In this document: positions 25,564-35,352 of the stretch, in pieces
Numbering within the stretch: the first letter of the stretch is position 1
Layout of the letters: the number at the start of each line of letters is the position of its first letter
Assembly (NCBI GenBank): GCA_029194665.1
Contig: JARFXO010000007.1
Location: 227,476 to 291,475, forward strand
Length of the DNA stretch: 64,000 nucleotides
From: Nitrospira sp.
GTDB taxonomy: Bacteria; Nitrospirota; Nitrospiria; Nitrospirales; Nitrospiraceae
Direction of reading: 5' to 3'
Made by a program: the position numbers and the translations under genes
Notes under the pieces: model-generated
Database searches by the model: none
Told to the model about the DNA's origin: nothing
The model's input: only the letters and a program-made list of their open reading frames with translations

Positions 25564-27093
25564 ATGGTATCGGGTGTGAGGCGTGATCGCTTTTGCTTCG
25601 TCAGCCTAGCGCTCCTGGCCCTGTTGTTCATGCAGGGGTATTCGAGCACGAATGCAGCTGCTGATACGGCGAGTGAGCCTCAACCGGCTAGTAGCCCGGA
25701 AGGCTCGGAGACGGATGCTACAGAGGAGGCAGGGCAGCCATCTACGAGCCGAGGGTCATCCACTGCGGGGCGGATTGCTGGACGAGGATACCAACTGTTT
25801 CGGTACAAAGGCATCGTCATTTCGCCCGGTGGTTTTTTCGACGGCACCGCTATTTTCCGTTCTACCAATGAAAATGCAGACGTTCAAAGTACGTATGGAA
25901 ACATCGCGCTCCAAGGGTCGGCAAACAGCCAGCTTTCGGAATTTCGAGGAACGGCCCGTGGCTCCCGTTTGAACCTCTTAGTCGAAGGGGAATATCGGAA
26001 AGCTGCGATTGCCGGCTATGTCGAATTCGACTTTCTCGGCGGCGCGACCTACTCGAACGAGTTGGAGACGAATAGCTGGGGTCCGAGGCTGCGGCAAGTG
26101 TGGGGTAATGTCGATCTTCCAAATGGCCTCTCTCTGTTGTTCGGCCAAAGCTGGTCTCTTCTCACCACCTATCGCGACAGAATCAAACCGAGGCACGAGT
26201 TCATTCCTCTTAACACCGACCTCCAAACAGTGGTGGGGAACAATTGGGCGCGGCAATGGGGATTGCGTGTCACCAAAGCCTTCGGTCCCAATTTTCTCAT
26301 GGCTGTTTCGATCGAAAATCCAGAAACCAATGTGAACGGAGTCGTCCAGCCGACCGGTGTACAGGGTTTCAATACCTCCCCCAATGCTCAAAATCCCTCT
26401 AATTTTTTCACCACCAGTGCCACGCCGGGAGCCAATGGTATTTCGACGGATCTTGCACCGGACATTATAGGGAAGCTGGTATGGGAGCCAAGATATGGGC
26501 ATTGGGAAATGAAAGGTCTTGTCAGATTTTTTCGAGACCGATTAGGCGGTGAGAACCATGTCGCTGTCGGTGGCGGGCTAGGACTAGCTGCCGTGCTTCC
26601 CGTGACACGAACGTTCACTCTGATTGCTGAGGGCCTGGTAGGACAAGGAATCGGCCGCTATGCCTCCACGATTGGGGCCGATGTCGTCGCCAGCCCCTCG
26701 GGGAGGGTTGTGCCGATTCCAGCGGTCCATTTTATGGCAGGACTCGAATGGCATCCAGGAGATGATTGGGATGTCTATGCGTACTACGGGTTAGAGCATT
26801 ATGCGAGGACAGCCTATGCCGGCACATCGATCGGATACGGTTCTCCCTTGGCTGACCTCAGTGGTTGTGGGGTCGAAGATCCGGGAACTCAGCCTTGCCA
26901 CGCCGGCAATCAGACCGTCACCCAGGTTCAACCTGGGGTTTGGTATCGGATGATCAACTCAGAGCTTGGGATCGTCGCGCTCGGACTCTCCTATCAGTAC
27001 ACGCATCGCACTGTGTGGTCGGGGTTAGATGGGATACAACCCTGGGGGGAACAACATACGATCATGACAACGATTCGCTATTATCTCCCGTGA
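25564..27093 (+). CDS. Outer-membrane porin-like beta-barrel protein
   Basis: 509 aa. Signal peptide, then a low-complexity Ser/Glu/Pro linker (residues about 30-70) and a long beta-barrel: alternating strands such as GIVISPGGFFDGTAIFRSTN, LNLLVEGEYRKAAIAGYVEF and ending TTIRYYLP. It resembles DcaP-like trimeric porins (FDFLGG, WGNVDLPNGLSLLFGQSWSL). It probably forms a substrate channel; the substrate is unknown. ATG 25564 has GGAG at eight bases. Confidence 0.83.
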   Translation: MVSGVRRDRFCFVSLALLALLFMQGYSSTNAAADTASEPQPASSPEGSETDATEEAGQPSTSRGSSTAGRIAGRGYQLFRYKGIVISPGGFFDGTAIFRSTNENADVQSTYGNIALQGSANSQLSEFRGTARGSRLNLLVEGEYRKAAIAGYVEFDFLGGATYSNELETNSWGPRLRQVWGNVDLPNGLSLLFGQSWSLLTTYRDRIKPRHEFIPLNTDLQTVVGNNWARQWGLRVTKAFGPNFLMAVSIENPETNVNGVVQPTGVQGFNTSPNAQNPSNFFTTSATPGANGISTDLAPDIIGKLVWEPRYGHWEMKGLVRFFRDRLGGENHVAVGGGLGLAAVLPVTRTFTLIAEGLVGQGIGRYASTIGADVVASPSGRVVPIPAVHFMAGLEWHPGDDWDVYAYYGLEHYARTAYAGTSIGYGSPLADLSGCGVEDPGTQPCHAGNQTVTQVQPGVWYRMINSELGIVALGLSYQYTHRTVWSGLDGIQPWGEQHTIMTTIRYYLP

Positions 27094-27274
27094 AACGTGC
27101 TCTGTAACACGACGGTGATCATCGTGCAAACACGGGCTCTGTTCCGGCGAGCGGCAACATGGCAGAAAGCGCCGAGGAAAATCTCCCTTTCTTGACCTTC
27201 CTCTCCAGCGGCACCTATAATCCCCTCGAGTCCCGCTACGTATTGATTGCAACATACTGATTCAACAGGCAAAA

Positions 27275-27769
27275 ATGGCAGAATTTACCCATTTCAATGA
27301 ATCGGGACGGGCGCGGATGGTCGATATCACTACCAAGGATTCAACCGAACGGCTTGCCACTGCTCAAGCCAAGGTCTTCCTGCTCCCCGAAACTCTTGAA
27401 AAGATTCAACGAGGCAAGATTGCCAAGGGCGATGTCTTGGCGGTTGCGCAGGTTGCCGGGGTGATGGGTGCGAAGAAAACGCCGGACCTGATTCCCATGT
27501 GCCATCCGATTCTGCTCACCGCGGTCGATATCTCCTTCAAAGAGGAGCCGCAGCCAGACAGAGGGGGGCGCTGTTCCATTACTATTACGGCAACCGCCAA
27601 GACGACAGGGCCGACGGGAGTCGAAATGGAGGCGATGACGGCCGTTTCGGTTGCGGCGCTGACTATTTACGATATGTGTAAGGCGGTGGATCGCGGCATG
27701 AGTTTCAGTGATGTCTGTTTGATGTCCAAATCAGGTGGAAAATCAGGGACATATTCGAGGAATGATTAA
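27275..27769 (+). CDS. moaC: Cyclic pyranopterin monophosphate synthase MoaC
   Basis: 164 aa, full length. [20 protein letters not shown] at the N-terminus, [16 protein letters not shown] motif, LIPMCHPI with the conserved Cys-His, and [21 protein letters not shown] are diagnostic. It converts the MoaA product into cyclic pyranopterin monophosphate in molybdenum cofactor synthesis. It starts a moaC-moaDE-moaA cluster. Confidence 0.97.
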   Translation: MAEFTHFNESGRARMVDITTKDSTERLATAQAKVFLLPETLEKIQRGKIAKGDVLAVAQVAGVMGAKKTPDLIPMCHPILLTAVDISFKEEPQPDRGGRCSITITATAKTTGPTGVEMEAMTAVSVAALTIYDMCKAVDRGMSFSDVCLMSKSGGKSGTYSRND

Positions 27770-27793
27770 GACTTTGGTTAAGGCTGAGGGACG

Positions 27794-28489
27794 ATGATCA
27801 CGGTTCGGTTGTTTGGTATGACGAAACTGCTGGCAGGGAATCAGAGTTCTCTGTCGCTGAGTGTGGACAACGGTCGACCGGTTAAAGAGCTGGTGGAACT
27901 CATCCTAACTCGCTACCCCGCGATCGGCGAACTGATTCAGAAGAAGAAGGTGCTTGTGTCGGTGAACCAAGAAATCGCGCATGAAGAGACGATCATTGGG
28001 GACAACGATGAGGTTGCGTTGCTCCCTCCGTTTGCCGGAGGCACAGGTCTGGAACAGGTTCACGATGGTCAATTCGTCCGGGTGCAGCGGGAGAATTTTT
28101 CCATCGATCGGGAACTTGATCGGGTGCGCAGCCGATCGAAGCGAATCGGCGGAATTGCGACGTTTTTGGGCATTGCCCGTGATCGGTCCCGCGGGCGGGC
28201 TGTCGATGGCATTACGTTCGAACATTACGAAGGAATGGCGCAGAAGAAGCTGGGTGAAATTCGGGAACGAGCGCTGAAAGAGTTCGATATCCTCGAGTTG
28301 CTCATCATCCATCGATACGGAGAAATTGCGATCGGTGAAAATATCGTCCTGATCATCGCCGGGGCCGAGCATCGTGCAGACGCGTTCCGGGCCTGCAAGT
28401 GGGCGATCGACGAGTTGAAGCAAATCACGCCGATCTGGAAGCTGGAACATACGCCGGAAGGGGAGGTCTGGGTGGAGGAACATCCCTAG
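27794..28489 (+). CDS. Fused molybdopterin synthase (MoaD-MoaE)
   Basis: 231 aa. Residues 1-83 are a MoaD ubiquitin-like domain (MITVRLFGMTKLLAG to LPPFAGG) and 88-231 a MoaE domain (FLGIARDRSRGRAVDGITFE, HRYGEIAIGE, AEHRADAFRACKWAIDELKQ). The thiocarboxylate-carrying Gly-Gly of MoaD (82-83) is internal, so activity should need cleavage after it, as is known for the fused MoaX of Mycobacterium tuberculosis. It transfers sulfur to cPMP to make molybdopterin. GAGGG precedes the ATG. The stop codon overlaps the repeat element at 28489. Confidence 0.95.
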   Translation: MITVRLFGMTKLLAGNQSSLSLSVDNGRPVKELVELILTRYPAIGELIQKKKVLVSVNQEIAHEETIIGDNDEVALLPPFAGGTGLEQVHDGQFVRVQRENFSIDRELDRVRSRSKRIGGIATFLGIARDRSRGRAVDGITFEHYEGMAQKKLGEIRERALKEFDILELLIIHRYGEIAIGENIVLIIAGAEHRADAFRACKWAIDELKQITPIWKLEHTPEGEVWVEEHP

Positions 28490-28656
28490 AGGATGGTGAA
28501 AATGGCGCCCAGCTTCGTTCTCGCATCGCTCAGAGGCTCGACGTACCAAACAATGTACGACTCGCCTCTTTACTCGCTGCGGCCTTGCCCGGTGAAGGGC
28601 GCGTCTTGGCGCGCTGGGGTGGGCGGGTGAGAACGACGACCATTTTGACCATCCTC
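28489..28656. repeat. MITE-like element between moaDE and moaA
   Basis: 168 bp with terminal inverted repeats GAGGATGGTGAAAATGG (28489-28505) and CCATTTTGACCATCCTC (28640-28656), 16 of 17 pairing. It fills nearly the whole intergenic space, starts on the last base of the moaDE stop codon and ends 11 bp before moaA. No protein frame of note. Confidence 0.75.
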
Positions 28657-28667
28657 ATGAGAGACAG

Positions 28668-29735
28668 ATGAAAGAAGATTCTTCTCATAGTGATCTTGTG
28701 GAAGGCGTAACCGATACGTTTGGTCGACCACTTGGCAGTCTGCGACTGTCTGTCACGGATCGCTGCAATCTTCGCTGCCGGTATTGCATGCCGGAGCCTG
28801 AGTATGTCTGGCTGCCGCGTGAGGATATCCTCAGCCTCGAGGAAATGGCGACGCTCGCGGGATACTTCGCTGATCTGGGAGTGGACAAGATCAGATTGAC
28901 CGGGGGCGAGCCTTTGCTGCGGCGGGATCTTGCACGGCTGGTGCGGTTACTCCGACAGGATCGGCGGATTACTGAAGTGGCCTTGACTACGAACGGCATA
29001 CTCTTTACCGACTGTGCACAAGCACTCTACGAGGCGGGGCTTGATCGGGTGACGGTCAGTCTCGATACGCTCCGACCGGAGCGGTTCCGGCAACTGACCG
29101 GGCGGGATGAATTTTCACGAGTTCTGGAAGGTATCGAGTCGGTCGGGAAAACGGGCTTTACCAACTTCAAACTTGATACGGTCGCCATTCGTGGGTTCAA
29201 TGAAGATGAACTGGGTGCGTTAATCGAATTTGCTAAACACTGGCAGGCCGAGGTGCGCTTCATCGAATATATGGATGTCGGGGGGGCGAACGAGTGGAGC
29301 CTGGATAAGGTTCTGTCGCAAGGCATGATCCTGGATGTGTTAAGCCGACGGTATGGTCGGATCACGCCGCTTCCGGGACGAGGAGCCGCCCCAGCACAGC
29401 GATTTCGCTTGCCGGATGGCGCGATCTTTGGGATTATTCCTTCGACGACGGCGCCGTTTTGTTCGCATTGTGATCGCAGTCGTCTCACGGCCGACGGCTT
29501 GTGGTATCTGTGCTTGTACGCGGGATCGGGAGTCGACCTCCGTAAGCCGCTTCGCCTGAACGAGCACCCAGACCACATGCGGGAAATCATTCGATCGGGA
29601 TGGGCCGCTCGCCGCGATCGCGGAGCGGAGGAGCGTAAGGCGTTGGAGCGAGTGGGGCTTCGGGACGGAGGGTTGATCGAGATTGATCGCCTCCGTGAAG
29701 ATCCACACTTAGAGATGCATGCCCGCGGAGGATGA
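28668..29735 (+). CDS. moaA: GTP 3',8-cyclase MoaA
   Basis: 355 aa radical SAM enzyme. N-terminal cluster motif CNLRCRYCMPE, GGEP in LTGGEPLLRRD, C-terminal cluster motif CSHCDRSRLTADG with a third Cys (LCLYAGSG), and the conserved C-terminal Gly-Gly. It cyclises GTP, the first step of molybdenum cofactor synthesis, and works with MoaC encoded upstream. The ATG follows a GAGA-type weak site at the edge of the repeat element. Confidence 0.97.
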   Translation: MKEDSSHSDLVEGVTDTFGRPLGSLRLSVTDRCNLRCRYCMPEPEYVWLPREDILSLEEMATLAGYFADLGVDKIRLTGGEPLLRRDLARLVRLLRQDRRITEVALTTNGILFTDCAQALYEAGLDRVTVSLDTLRPERFRQLTGRDEFSRVLEGIESVGKTGFTNFKLDTVAIRGFNEDELGALIEFAKHWQAEVRFIEYMDVGGANEWSLDKVLSQGMILDVLSRRYGRITPLPGRGAAPAQRFRLPDGAIFGIIPSTTAPFCSHCDRSRLTADGLWYLCLYAGSGVDLRKPLRLNEHPDHMREIIRSGWAARRDRGAEERKALERVGLRDGGLIEIDRLREDPHLEMHARGG

Positions 29736-29838
29736 GATTCTCTTAGACGGATCTGCTACAATAGGTGCCCGCCTTCAAAAGTTCTGTTTCAGCCGACTAT
29801 TCAAAAGAAGGTCGTCCATGGGTTTGATTTCCTAGAAC

Positions 29839-30549
29839 ATGCTGCCTGATCCACAATTTGTGTCGTTGCTAGGCGTCGGGTTCCTGCTGGGGCTGCAGCA
29901 TGCTTTGGACAGCGATCATCTGGCCGCTGTCTCGACGGTGCTTGCGGAGCGGCCGTCACTTCTGGCATCTGGGGCAGTGGGACTCTGTTGGGGCATTGGG
30001 CACACTCTCACTCTATTGCTGGTGGGATCGGTTGTGCTTGCGTGGAGGATTCGTATTCCCCAGGAATTCGAATTCTTGGCTGAATCAGGTGTGGCGATTC
30101 TACTGATCGCCCTCGGCGCTTCCCTGGCGCTGAAACTCTACCGAGCACGATGGCATGTGCACAGCCATCACCACGACGGTGAACGACATTCCCACCTGCA
30201 CAGCCACCAGTGGCAGGAGGATCACCGGCATCGGCATTGGATGGTTCAGTCAATCCGCCCTCTCTGCATCGGGATGGCTCATGGACTGGCTGGATCGGCG
30301 GCGTTGATGCTGACGATTCTTGCCACCACGAAGGAGATGGGAGCCGGACTTCTGTCCATTCTCGTCTTCGGAGTCGGCTCGATTATCGGCATGATGGTGA
30401 TTGGGCTGACGATCAGTGTGCCGGTCATTTGTTCACGTTCGATGAGTCGGCGCCTTTTTATGGCGGTACAGGGTATGGCAAGTGTTGCCAGTGTCTCGAT
30501 AGGCATGTGGATGTTGCTCAAGTTGGCGCTGTCGGCTGCGGGGGAATGA
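29839..30549 (+). CDS. NicO/UreH-type nickel-cobalt transporter
   Basis: 236 aa, about six membrane segments. The first carries GLQHALDSDHLAAVST, the NiCoT-like His/Asp signature. A cytoplasmic or periplasmic His-rich loop (residues about 103-135) likely binds metal, and MAHGLAGSAAL begins the second half. Probable Ni or Co uptake/export; the direction is unknown. The ATG at 29839 has no good ribosome-binding site, but an in-frame ATG at 29818 with AGAAGG is followed after five codons by TAG (29833-29835), so translation may reinitiate. Confidence 0.85.
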   Translation: MLPDPQFVSLLGVGFLLGLQHALDSDHLAAVSTVLAERPSLLASGAVGLCWGIGHTLTLLLVGSVVLAWRIRIPQEFEFLAESGVAILLIALGASLALKLYRARWHVHSHHHDGERHSHLHSHQWQEDHRHRHWMVQSIRPLCIGMAHGLAGSAALMLTILATTKEMGAGLLSILVFGVGSIIGMMVIGLTISVPVICSRSMSRRLFMAVQGMASVASVSIGMWMLLKLALSAAGE

Positions 30550-30635
30550 AGCCATCTCTCTGTGGATATCGCATGCATGCTTGAAGCTCGGCACTGCTTA
30601 TAAGAATGGAGTGCAAGATCCGATAGGAGAGCGCA

Positions 30636-31472
30636 ATGGCCTGGTTCAAGAAAGAGAAGCCCGCAGAATCTAGCCCGCCGCCACGATCGAAAGGCAGCGA
30701 GGGGATGTGGCTCAAGTGCAACCATTGCCGGGAGATCGTCTATCGGAAGGAAGTCGATCGGAACAGCAAAGTATGCCCGAAGTGCGAGTATCACTTTCCA
30801 ATCTCGGTCACAGAGCGAATCGGGTTACTGATCGACCTCGGGACCTTCAAAGAATGGGATGCTGAACTCGAACCCCAAGATCCATTGACCTTCCAAGACA
30901 CCAAGGCCTATCGAGATCGTGTGAAGGCTCATCAAGAAAAGACGGGCCGGAAAGATGCCCTCGTGATCGGCGAAGGCCTGGTCAATGGGCGCCGTGTGGT
31001 GCTCTGTGTCTTCGATTTCAGCTTTATGGGCGGAAGTATGGGATCCGTGGTCGGCGAAAAGCTCTGTCGAGCGATTGATCGTGCCTTGGAACTGAAGCTG
31101 CCGGTCATCCTGGTCACCGCTTCCGGGGGCGCCCGGATGCAGGAAGGTATTCTTTCGTTGATGCAAATGGCCAAGACATCGACTGCGATCGCGAAGTTAG
31201 GCGAGGCCAAACTGCCGTTCATCTCGATCCTCTCCGATCCCACGTTCGGCGGCGTCACCGCCAGCGTGGCAATGTTGGGGGATGTCATCATTGCCGAGCC
31301 GAAAGCGCTGATCGGGTTTGCCGGACCTCGCGTCATCGAACAAACCATCAAGCAACAGCTGCCGGATCAGTTCCAACGGGCCGAATTTCTTCTCGAACAC
31401 GGCATGATCGATATGATCGTCGAGCGTAAGCGTCTCAAGGAGACGATCGGCACCCTCGTGAATCATTTTTAG
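30636..31472 (+). CDS. accD: Acetyl-CoA carboxylase carboxyltransferase subunit beta
   Basis: 278 aa. The N-terminal zinc ribbon has four Cys (CNHC and CPKC around residues 26-48), then the crotonase-like carboxyltransferase core ([55 protein letters not shown]). It forms malonyl-CoA with AccA for fatty acid synthesis. AGGAGAG precedes the ATG. It shares a tight plus-strand run with folC, the usual accD-folC order. Confidence 0.97.
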   Translation: MAWFKKEKPAESSPPPRSKGSEGMWLKCNHCREIVYRKEVDRNSKVCPKCEYHFPISVTERIGLLIDLGTFKEWDAELEPQDPLTFQDTKAYRDRVKAHQEKTGRKDALVIGEGLVNGRRVVLCVFDFSFMGGSMGSVVGEKLCRAIDRALELKLPVILVTASGGARMQEGILSLMQMAKTSTAIAKLGEAKLPFISILSDPTFGGVTASVAMLGDVIIAEPKALIGFAGPRVIEQTIKQQLPDQFQRAEFLLEHGMIDMIVERKRLKETIGTLVNHF

Positions 31473-31497
31473 CTTTCTGCGTCCTCCCGGCTTGTTG

Positions 31498-32796
31498 ATG
31501 AGCTACTCCTCCGTCATCGAGTATCTCTACGCGCTTCAGAAGCACGGTATCAAGCTGGGGCTGGAGCCGATGCGGATTCTGTTAGACAGGCTCGGCAATC
31601 CCCATCGCTCGCTTCGCACGCTTCATATCGGAGGAACCAACGGCAAGGGTTCCACGGCGGCGATGGTTGCGTCGGTGCTTCAGCAGTCAGGCCGGCGCGT
31701 GGGGCTCTACACGTCTCCCCACTTCGTCGAATTCCGGGAGCGGATTCGTATCAACGGGTGCATGATCACGGAGAATCAAGTCGAAGAGGTGATCGCGCGT
31801 TTACGAGTCGCTCTGAAAGATGATCTGGAACCAACCTTTTTTGAGATGACGACGGCGTTGGCGTTCCTCTATTTCGCAGATTCAGCGGTCGACGTCGCCG
31901 TATTGGAAGTCGGGTTGGGTGGACGGTTCGATGCAACCAACGTCGTGGAGCAACCGCTGGCCACTGCGATCACGACGATCGGCTTGGACCATCAGGAGTA
32001 TCTGGGGCAAACGGAGGAGGCGATCGCGTTTGAAAAGGGGGGAATCATCAAGCCATTTGTACCGGTGGTGATCGGACGGATGGGGCAGGAAGCTGAACAG
32101 GTCCTACGCCGGATTGCGCGGGATCGATCGGCCCCTCTGTGGCAGCTTGGCCGGGACTTTGCTGTTGACGGACATCGTCCCGATCGATTCACCTATCGGG
32201 GAGTGACGCGCGTCTGTGAGGATCTGATCTGCGGTCTGGAAGGGCGCCACCAGCGGGATAATGCCGCTTGTGCGTTAGCACTCCTTGAAGCGGCGGGCCG
32301 AGCAGGCATCGACTCGGATGACATGGCTGTGCGTGCTGGTTTGCGTACGGTCTCCTGGGAAGGTCGTTTGGAGCTGATCGACGAGTATCCAAAGGTCCTG
32401 CTCGACGGCGCCCACAATCCTGCCGCCGCGCATGCGCTCGCGGAGTATCTCAGGGACTTTTCCATCAGTCACCCCACCTCTCGGATCATTCTCGTATGGG
32501 GCATGATGCGGGATAAAGATCGACATGGATTTATTGCTCCACTGTTACCCTTTGTGTCGGAAATCGTGCTGACGCAGGCGACTCTCGCGCGCTCTGCTAC
32601 GGTCCGAGAGCTCCGTGCAACGCTGCACGAATGGCAGGGGCCGGTGCTCGAGGCTGTTCTTCCCATGGACGCGATGACAGCCGCCAGAAGCCGAGCCATG
32701 CCTCACGATCTCATCTGTATTGCCGGATCGTTGATGCTCTTAGGGGATATCAAAGCGGCAGTGCGTGGCTGTGGGCTGTCACCGATTCGTGGCTAG
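31498..32796 (+). CDS. folC: Bifunctional folylpolyglutamate/dihydrofolate synthase
   Basis: About 432 aa Mur-ligase fold. P-loop GGTNGKGSTAAM, then GLYTSPHFVEFRERI, the FEMTTALAF segment, LEVGLGGRFDATN and a C-terminal domain with LLDGAHNPAAAHALAEYL. It adds glutamate to dihydropteroate and folates. The ATG at 31498 is used; two TTG codons just upstream are in frame but unlikely. There is no clear ribosome-binding site, so coupling to accD 25 bp upstream is likely. Confidence 0.96.
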   Translation: MSYSSVIEYLYALQKHGIKLGLEPMRILLDRLGNPHRSLRTLHIGGTNGKGSTAAMVASVLQQSGRRVGLYTSPHFVEFRERIRINGCMITENQVEEVIARLRVALKDDLEPTFFEMTTALAFLYFADSAVDVAVLEVGLGGRFDATNVVEQPLATAITTIGLDHQEYLGQTEEAIAFEKGGIIKPFVPVVIGRMGQEAEQVLRRIARDRSAPLWQLGRDFAVDGHRPDRFTYRGVTRVCEDLICGLEGRHQRDNAACALALLEAAGRAGIDSDDMAVRAGLRTVSWEGRLELIDEYPKVLLDGAHNPAAAHALAEYLRDFSISHPTSRIILVWGMMRDKDRHGFIAPLLPFVSEIVLTQATLARSATVRELRATLHEWQGPVLEAVLPMDAMTAARSRAMPHDLICIAGSLMLLGDIKAAVRGCGLSPIRG

Positions 32797-32797
32797 C

Positions 32798-35266
32798 ATG
32801 GTGGGTCCTCTCGTGTGGGTCCGCTGGCGGCTCTTCTTTGCCGTCGCCGCCCTCGTTGTCGTTCCGTTTCCTGGATCAGCGGCAGACAATCGAGTTGGTG
32901 CCGGAACGTCCTCTGCTGGATCCGCTCCTCTCGACATCACGGCAGAACGTATCGACTATCGACAAGAGGAAGACGTCTTCGAAGCGAACGGATCGGTCGT
33001 GATTCAGCAGGGAACGATCAAGCTGACGGCTGACCACGCCACCATTCAAGCCTTGCCGGGGATTCTCACCGCCGTCGGCCATGTCCATTTAACAGACCCG
33101 CAGGCTGACGTGACGGCTGAGCGGATGGAGCTCAATATCAATACTGAGGCCGGCGTCGTGACGCATGGCCGGCTCTATGCTCCGACGACCAACTCCTCAA
33201 TCTCCGGAGGCCTCCTACAGAGATTTTCCGAATATCATTACCGAGCGAAAGATGGCAGTTTTACGAATTGTGATGCGCAAGATGGAGAAGTGCCGGCCTG
33301 GCGCTTTCGGTTTAAAGATCTGGATATGACGCTCGGGGACACGTTGGGATTGAAGGGCACCTGGTTCTGCGTATTAGACGTGCCTACGATTCCACTGCCC
33401 ATCTTCTCGTATCCTATGAACAGACGACGCACCGGATTTCTGATGCCGATCCCGAGCTATGACAATCGGTTCGGATTCCACGTGAAACAGAGCTTTTTTT
33501 GGGCGATCAATCCGAGTCATGACCTGACGGTGACACCATCGTATTACAGTAACCTCGGGTATGGGTCAGATTTTCTGTATCGGTATGCCTTGGACCGGCG
33601 ATCTCGCGGGCAGTGGTTTGTGAGCTATCTACAACAGACTGAGCTTCCCAACGTCTCCGGTGCCGCTGCCAGCGGGCAAAGTGCGGAAGAGGGACGGGCG
33701 GTGCTCACCGGAACCCATACGCAATACATCACCGATACCCTCTTGCTCCGAGCCAACGCGAATTTGCTTTCAGACCCACAGATTTTGAATCAGTTGAGCA
33801 ATTCCGGAGCGCTCCGAGCGTTACCGAATTCCGAATCAAACTTCTTGGCGACTCAGCGCTTGCCCTACGGCAATCTCTATCTCCTGGGCCTTTATCTACA
33901 GCCGTTACAACAGGGAGGAGCGGACACATTCCAACGTCTCCCAGAGGCCGGCTATAACCTACCCTATGTCTCACTGTTTAATTCACCTATCCTCTTCGGC
34001 ATGGACGGACAACAGGTCTATTGGTACCGACAGGAAGGGTTTACGTTCAATCGGATCAATGTGGTTCCGGGTATTTCGACCGAGGTGTTTCATCTCGGAC
34101 GGATGATCGGACTCCGCCCCCAGGCGAAGTTTCGTGAGGTGTACTATACCAGAGGCATACAAGATGATGAGGCGCAAAATCGAGAAACGTTTTGGTTAGG
34201 ACTGGATGCGACTTCGAAGCTGGCACGCCGGTTCCCGCTGGCTGATGGAAACAGTCTTTTGCACACGCTCGAACCGAGGGTCACCTACGAGTATGTTCCG
34301 GTGACCAACCAGTCCAATCTGCCTCAAATCGACGCAGTCGATGACCTGCCGGGGAAGAATCTGCTGACCTACATGCTGCGCAGCCGGTTATTGGAATCCG
34401 GCAAGCGAAATGCCTTCAACTGGCTCGATCTGATGGTGGCCCAGAGCTATCATGTCGGTGATGTGCAGACGATGGCGGCTGATTATGCTCCCGGTGTCAC
34501 TCCGACCATAGGAACGCCTACCCAGCCGCTCCAACCGGCGACCGTGCCGATTCAAGGGAAAAAGTTTTCTGATATCTGGATGCGGGCCGTCATCGGCAAC
34601 AACCTCCCGTCGCAATTCGGACTCTCCCAAATGGGTGCGCCGATATTCGGACCCGCGTCCCAGGCCTGGGCGTTGCGCCCGCCGATCAATCGGTATCTGA
34701 CGATCGATGCGTTCGTCGATCCCTACCAACTCGGGTTCAGTCAAATCAACACTGACCTTCGTTTCCAAGAAGGAACCAATTGGTATGTCGAGGTGGGGCA
34801 GCGTTACGCACGAGACGGCTCGCGGGTACGGAGAGGGGATATTTGGAATGCCATTTCGTTCAATGAAGTGTTTGCTCCGGCCAATGGAATCCTGTTTGCC
34901 ACGATGGGCGGCGCGTTCCGCACTCCTTGGGGATGGACCTTCGGGGCAAAGGCCTATTATGACCTCGAAAGCGGACTAGTTCCGGAAGTGGATACGGTTG
35001 CGCTCTATCAGAATCCATGCAAGTGTTGGTCTGTGGGGTTTTATTTTTTAAAATTCCCGGACCGCGAGCAGTACAGCTTCATGTTGAGCCTCACTGGGAT
35101 CGGCTGGACCGAGGATTCCGGGACGCGTGTGATACGGACTCTCTTGAGCCCGCTTCTGTGGGGTGAGCGTGGTCTTCCTTGGGCGGCGCCGGGTGGTCCC
35201 TATGGCCTGCCTCCGCAGGCTGCGGAAACGGGCGACACCTTGCCCGGAGCTCAAACCAGCCGATGA
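32798..35266 (+). CDS. lptD: LPS-assembly protein LptD
   Basis: About 822 aa. Signal peptide, an OstA/LptA-like jelly-roll N-terminal domain (residues about 45-140: DITAERIDYRQEEDVFEANG) and a large LptD barrel beginning near FPMP-type motifs (PIFSYPMNRRRTGFLMP, PSYYSNLGYGSDF). Inserts LPS into the outer leaflet with LptE. Two Cys (FTNC and TWFC) may form the structural disulfide. The ATG at 32798 lies one base after the folC stop; a GTG at 32765 inside folC is the alternative. Confirms a Gram-negative envelope. Confidence 0.95.
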   Translation: MVGPLVWVRWRLFFAVAALVVVPFPGSAADNRVGAGTSSAGSAPLDITAERIDYRQEEDVFEANGSVVIQQGTIKLTADHATIQALPGILTAVGHVHLTDPQADVTAERMELNINTEAGVVTHGRLYAPTTNSSISGGLLQRFSEYHYRAKDGSFTNCDAQDGEVPAWRFRFKDLDMTLGDTLGLKGTWFCVLDVPTIPLPIFSYPMNRRRTGFLMPIPSYDNRFGFHVKQSFFWAINPSHDLTVTPSYYSNLGYGSDFLYRYALDRRSRGQWFVSYLQQTELPNVSGAAASGQSAEEGRAVLTGTHTQYITDTLLLRANANLLSDPQILNQLSNSGALRALPNSESNFLATQRLPYGNLYLLGLYLQPLQQGGADTFQRLPEAGYNLPYVSLFNSPILFGMDGQQVYWYRQEGFTFNRINVVPGISTEVFHLGRMIGLRPQAKFREVYYTRGIQDDEAQNRETFWLGLDATSKLARRFPLADGNSLLHTLEPRVTYEYVPVTNQSNLPQIDAVDDLPGKNLLTYMLRSRLLESGKRNAFNWLDLMVAQSYHVGDVQTMAADYAPGVTPTIGTPTQPLQPATVPIQGKKFSDIWMRAVIGNNLPSQFGLSQMGAPIFGPASQAWALRPPINRYLTIDAFVDPYQLGFSQINTDLRFQEGTNWYVEVGQRYARDGSRVRRGDIWNAISFNEVFAPANGILFATMGGAFRTPWGWTFGAKAYYDLESGLVPEVDTVALYQNPCKCWSVGFYFLKFPDREQYSFMLSLTGIGWTEDSGTRVIRTLLSPLLWGERGLPWAAPGGPYGLPPQAAETGDTLPGAQTSR

Positions 35267-35352
35267 CCGTATTTGACAGTAAAAACAATGGTGGGGTACG
35301 ATGCCGAAGTTGGTGCGTGTTCATGATCTCAACCTTGAAGGAGGGCGCAGAC

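Noticed and set aside
25373..25579. 68-codon plus-strand frame upstream of the porin-like gene
   Set aside because: No ribosome-binding site, overlaps the porin start, composition atypical.
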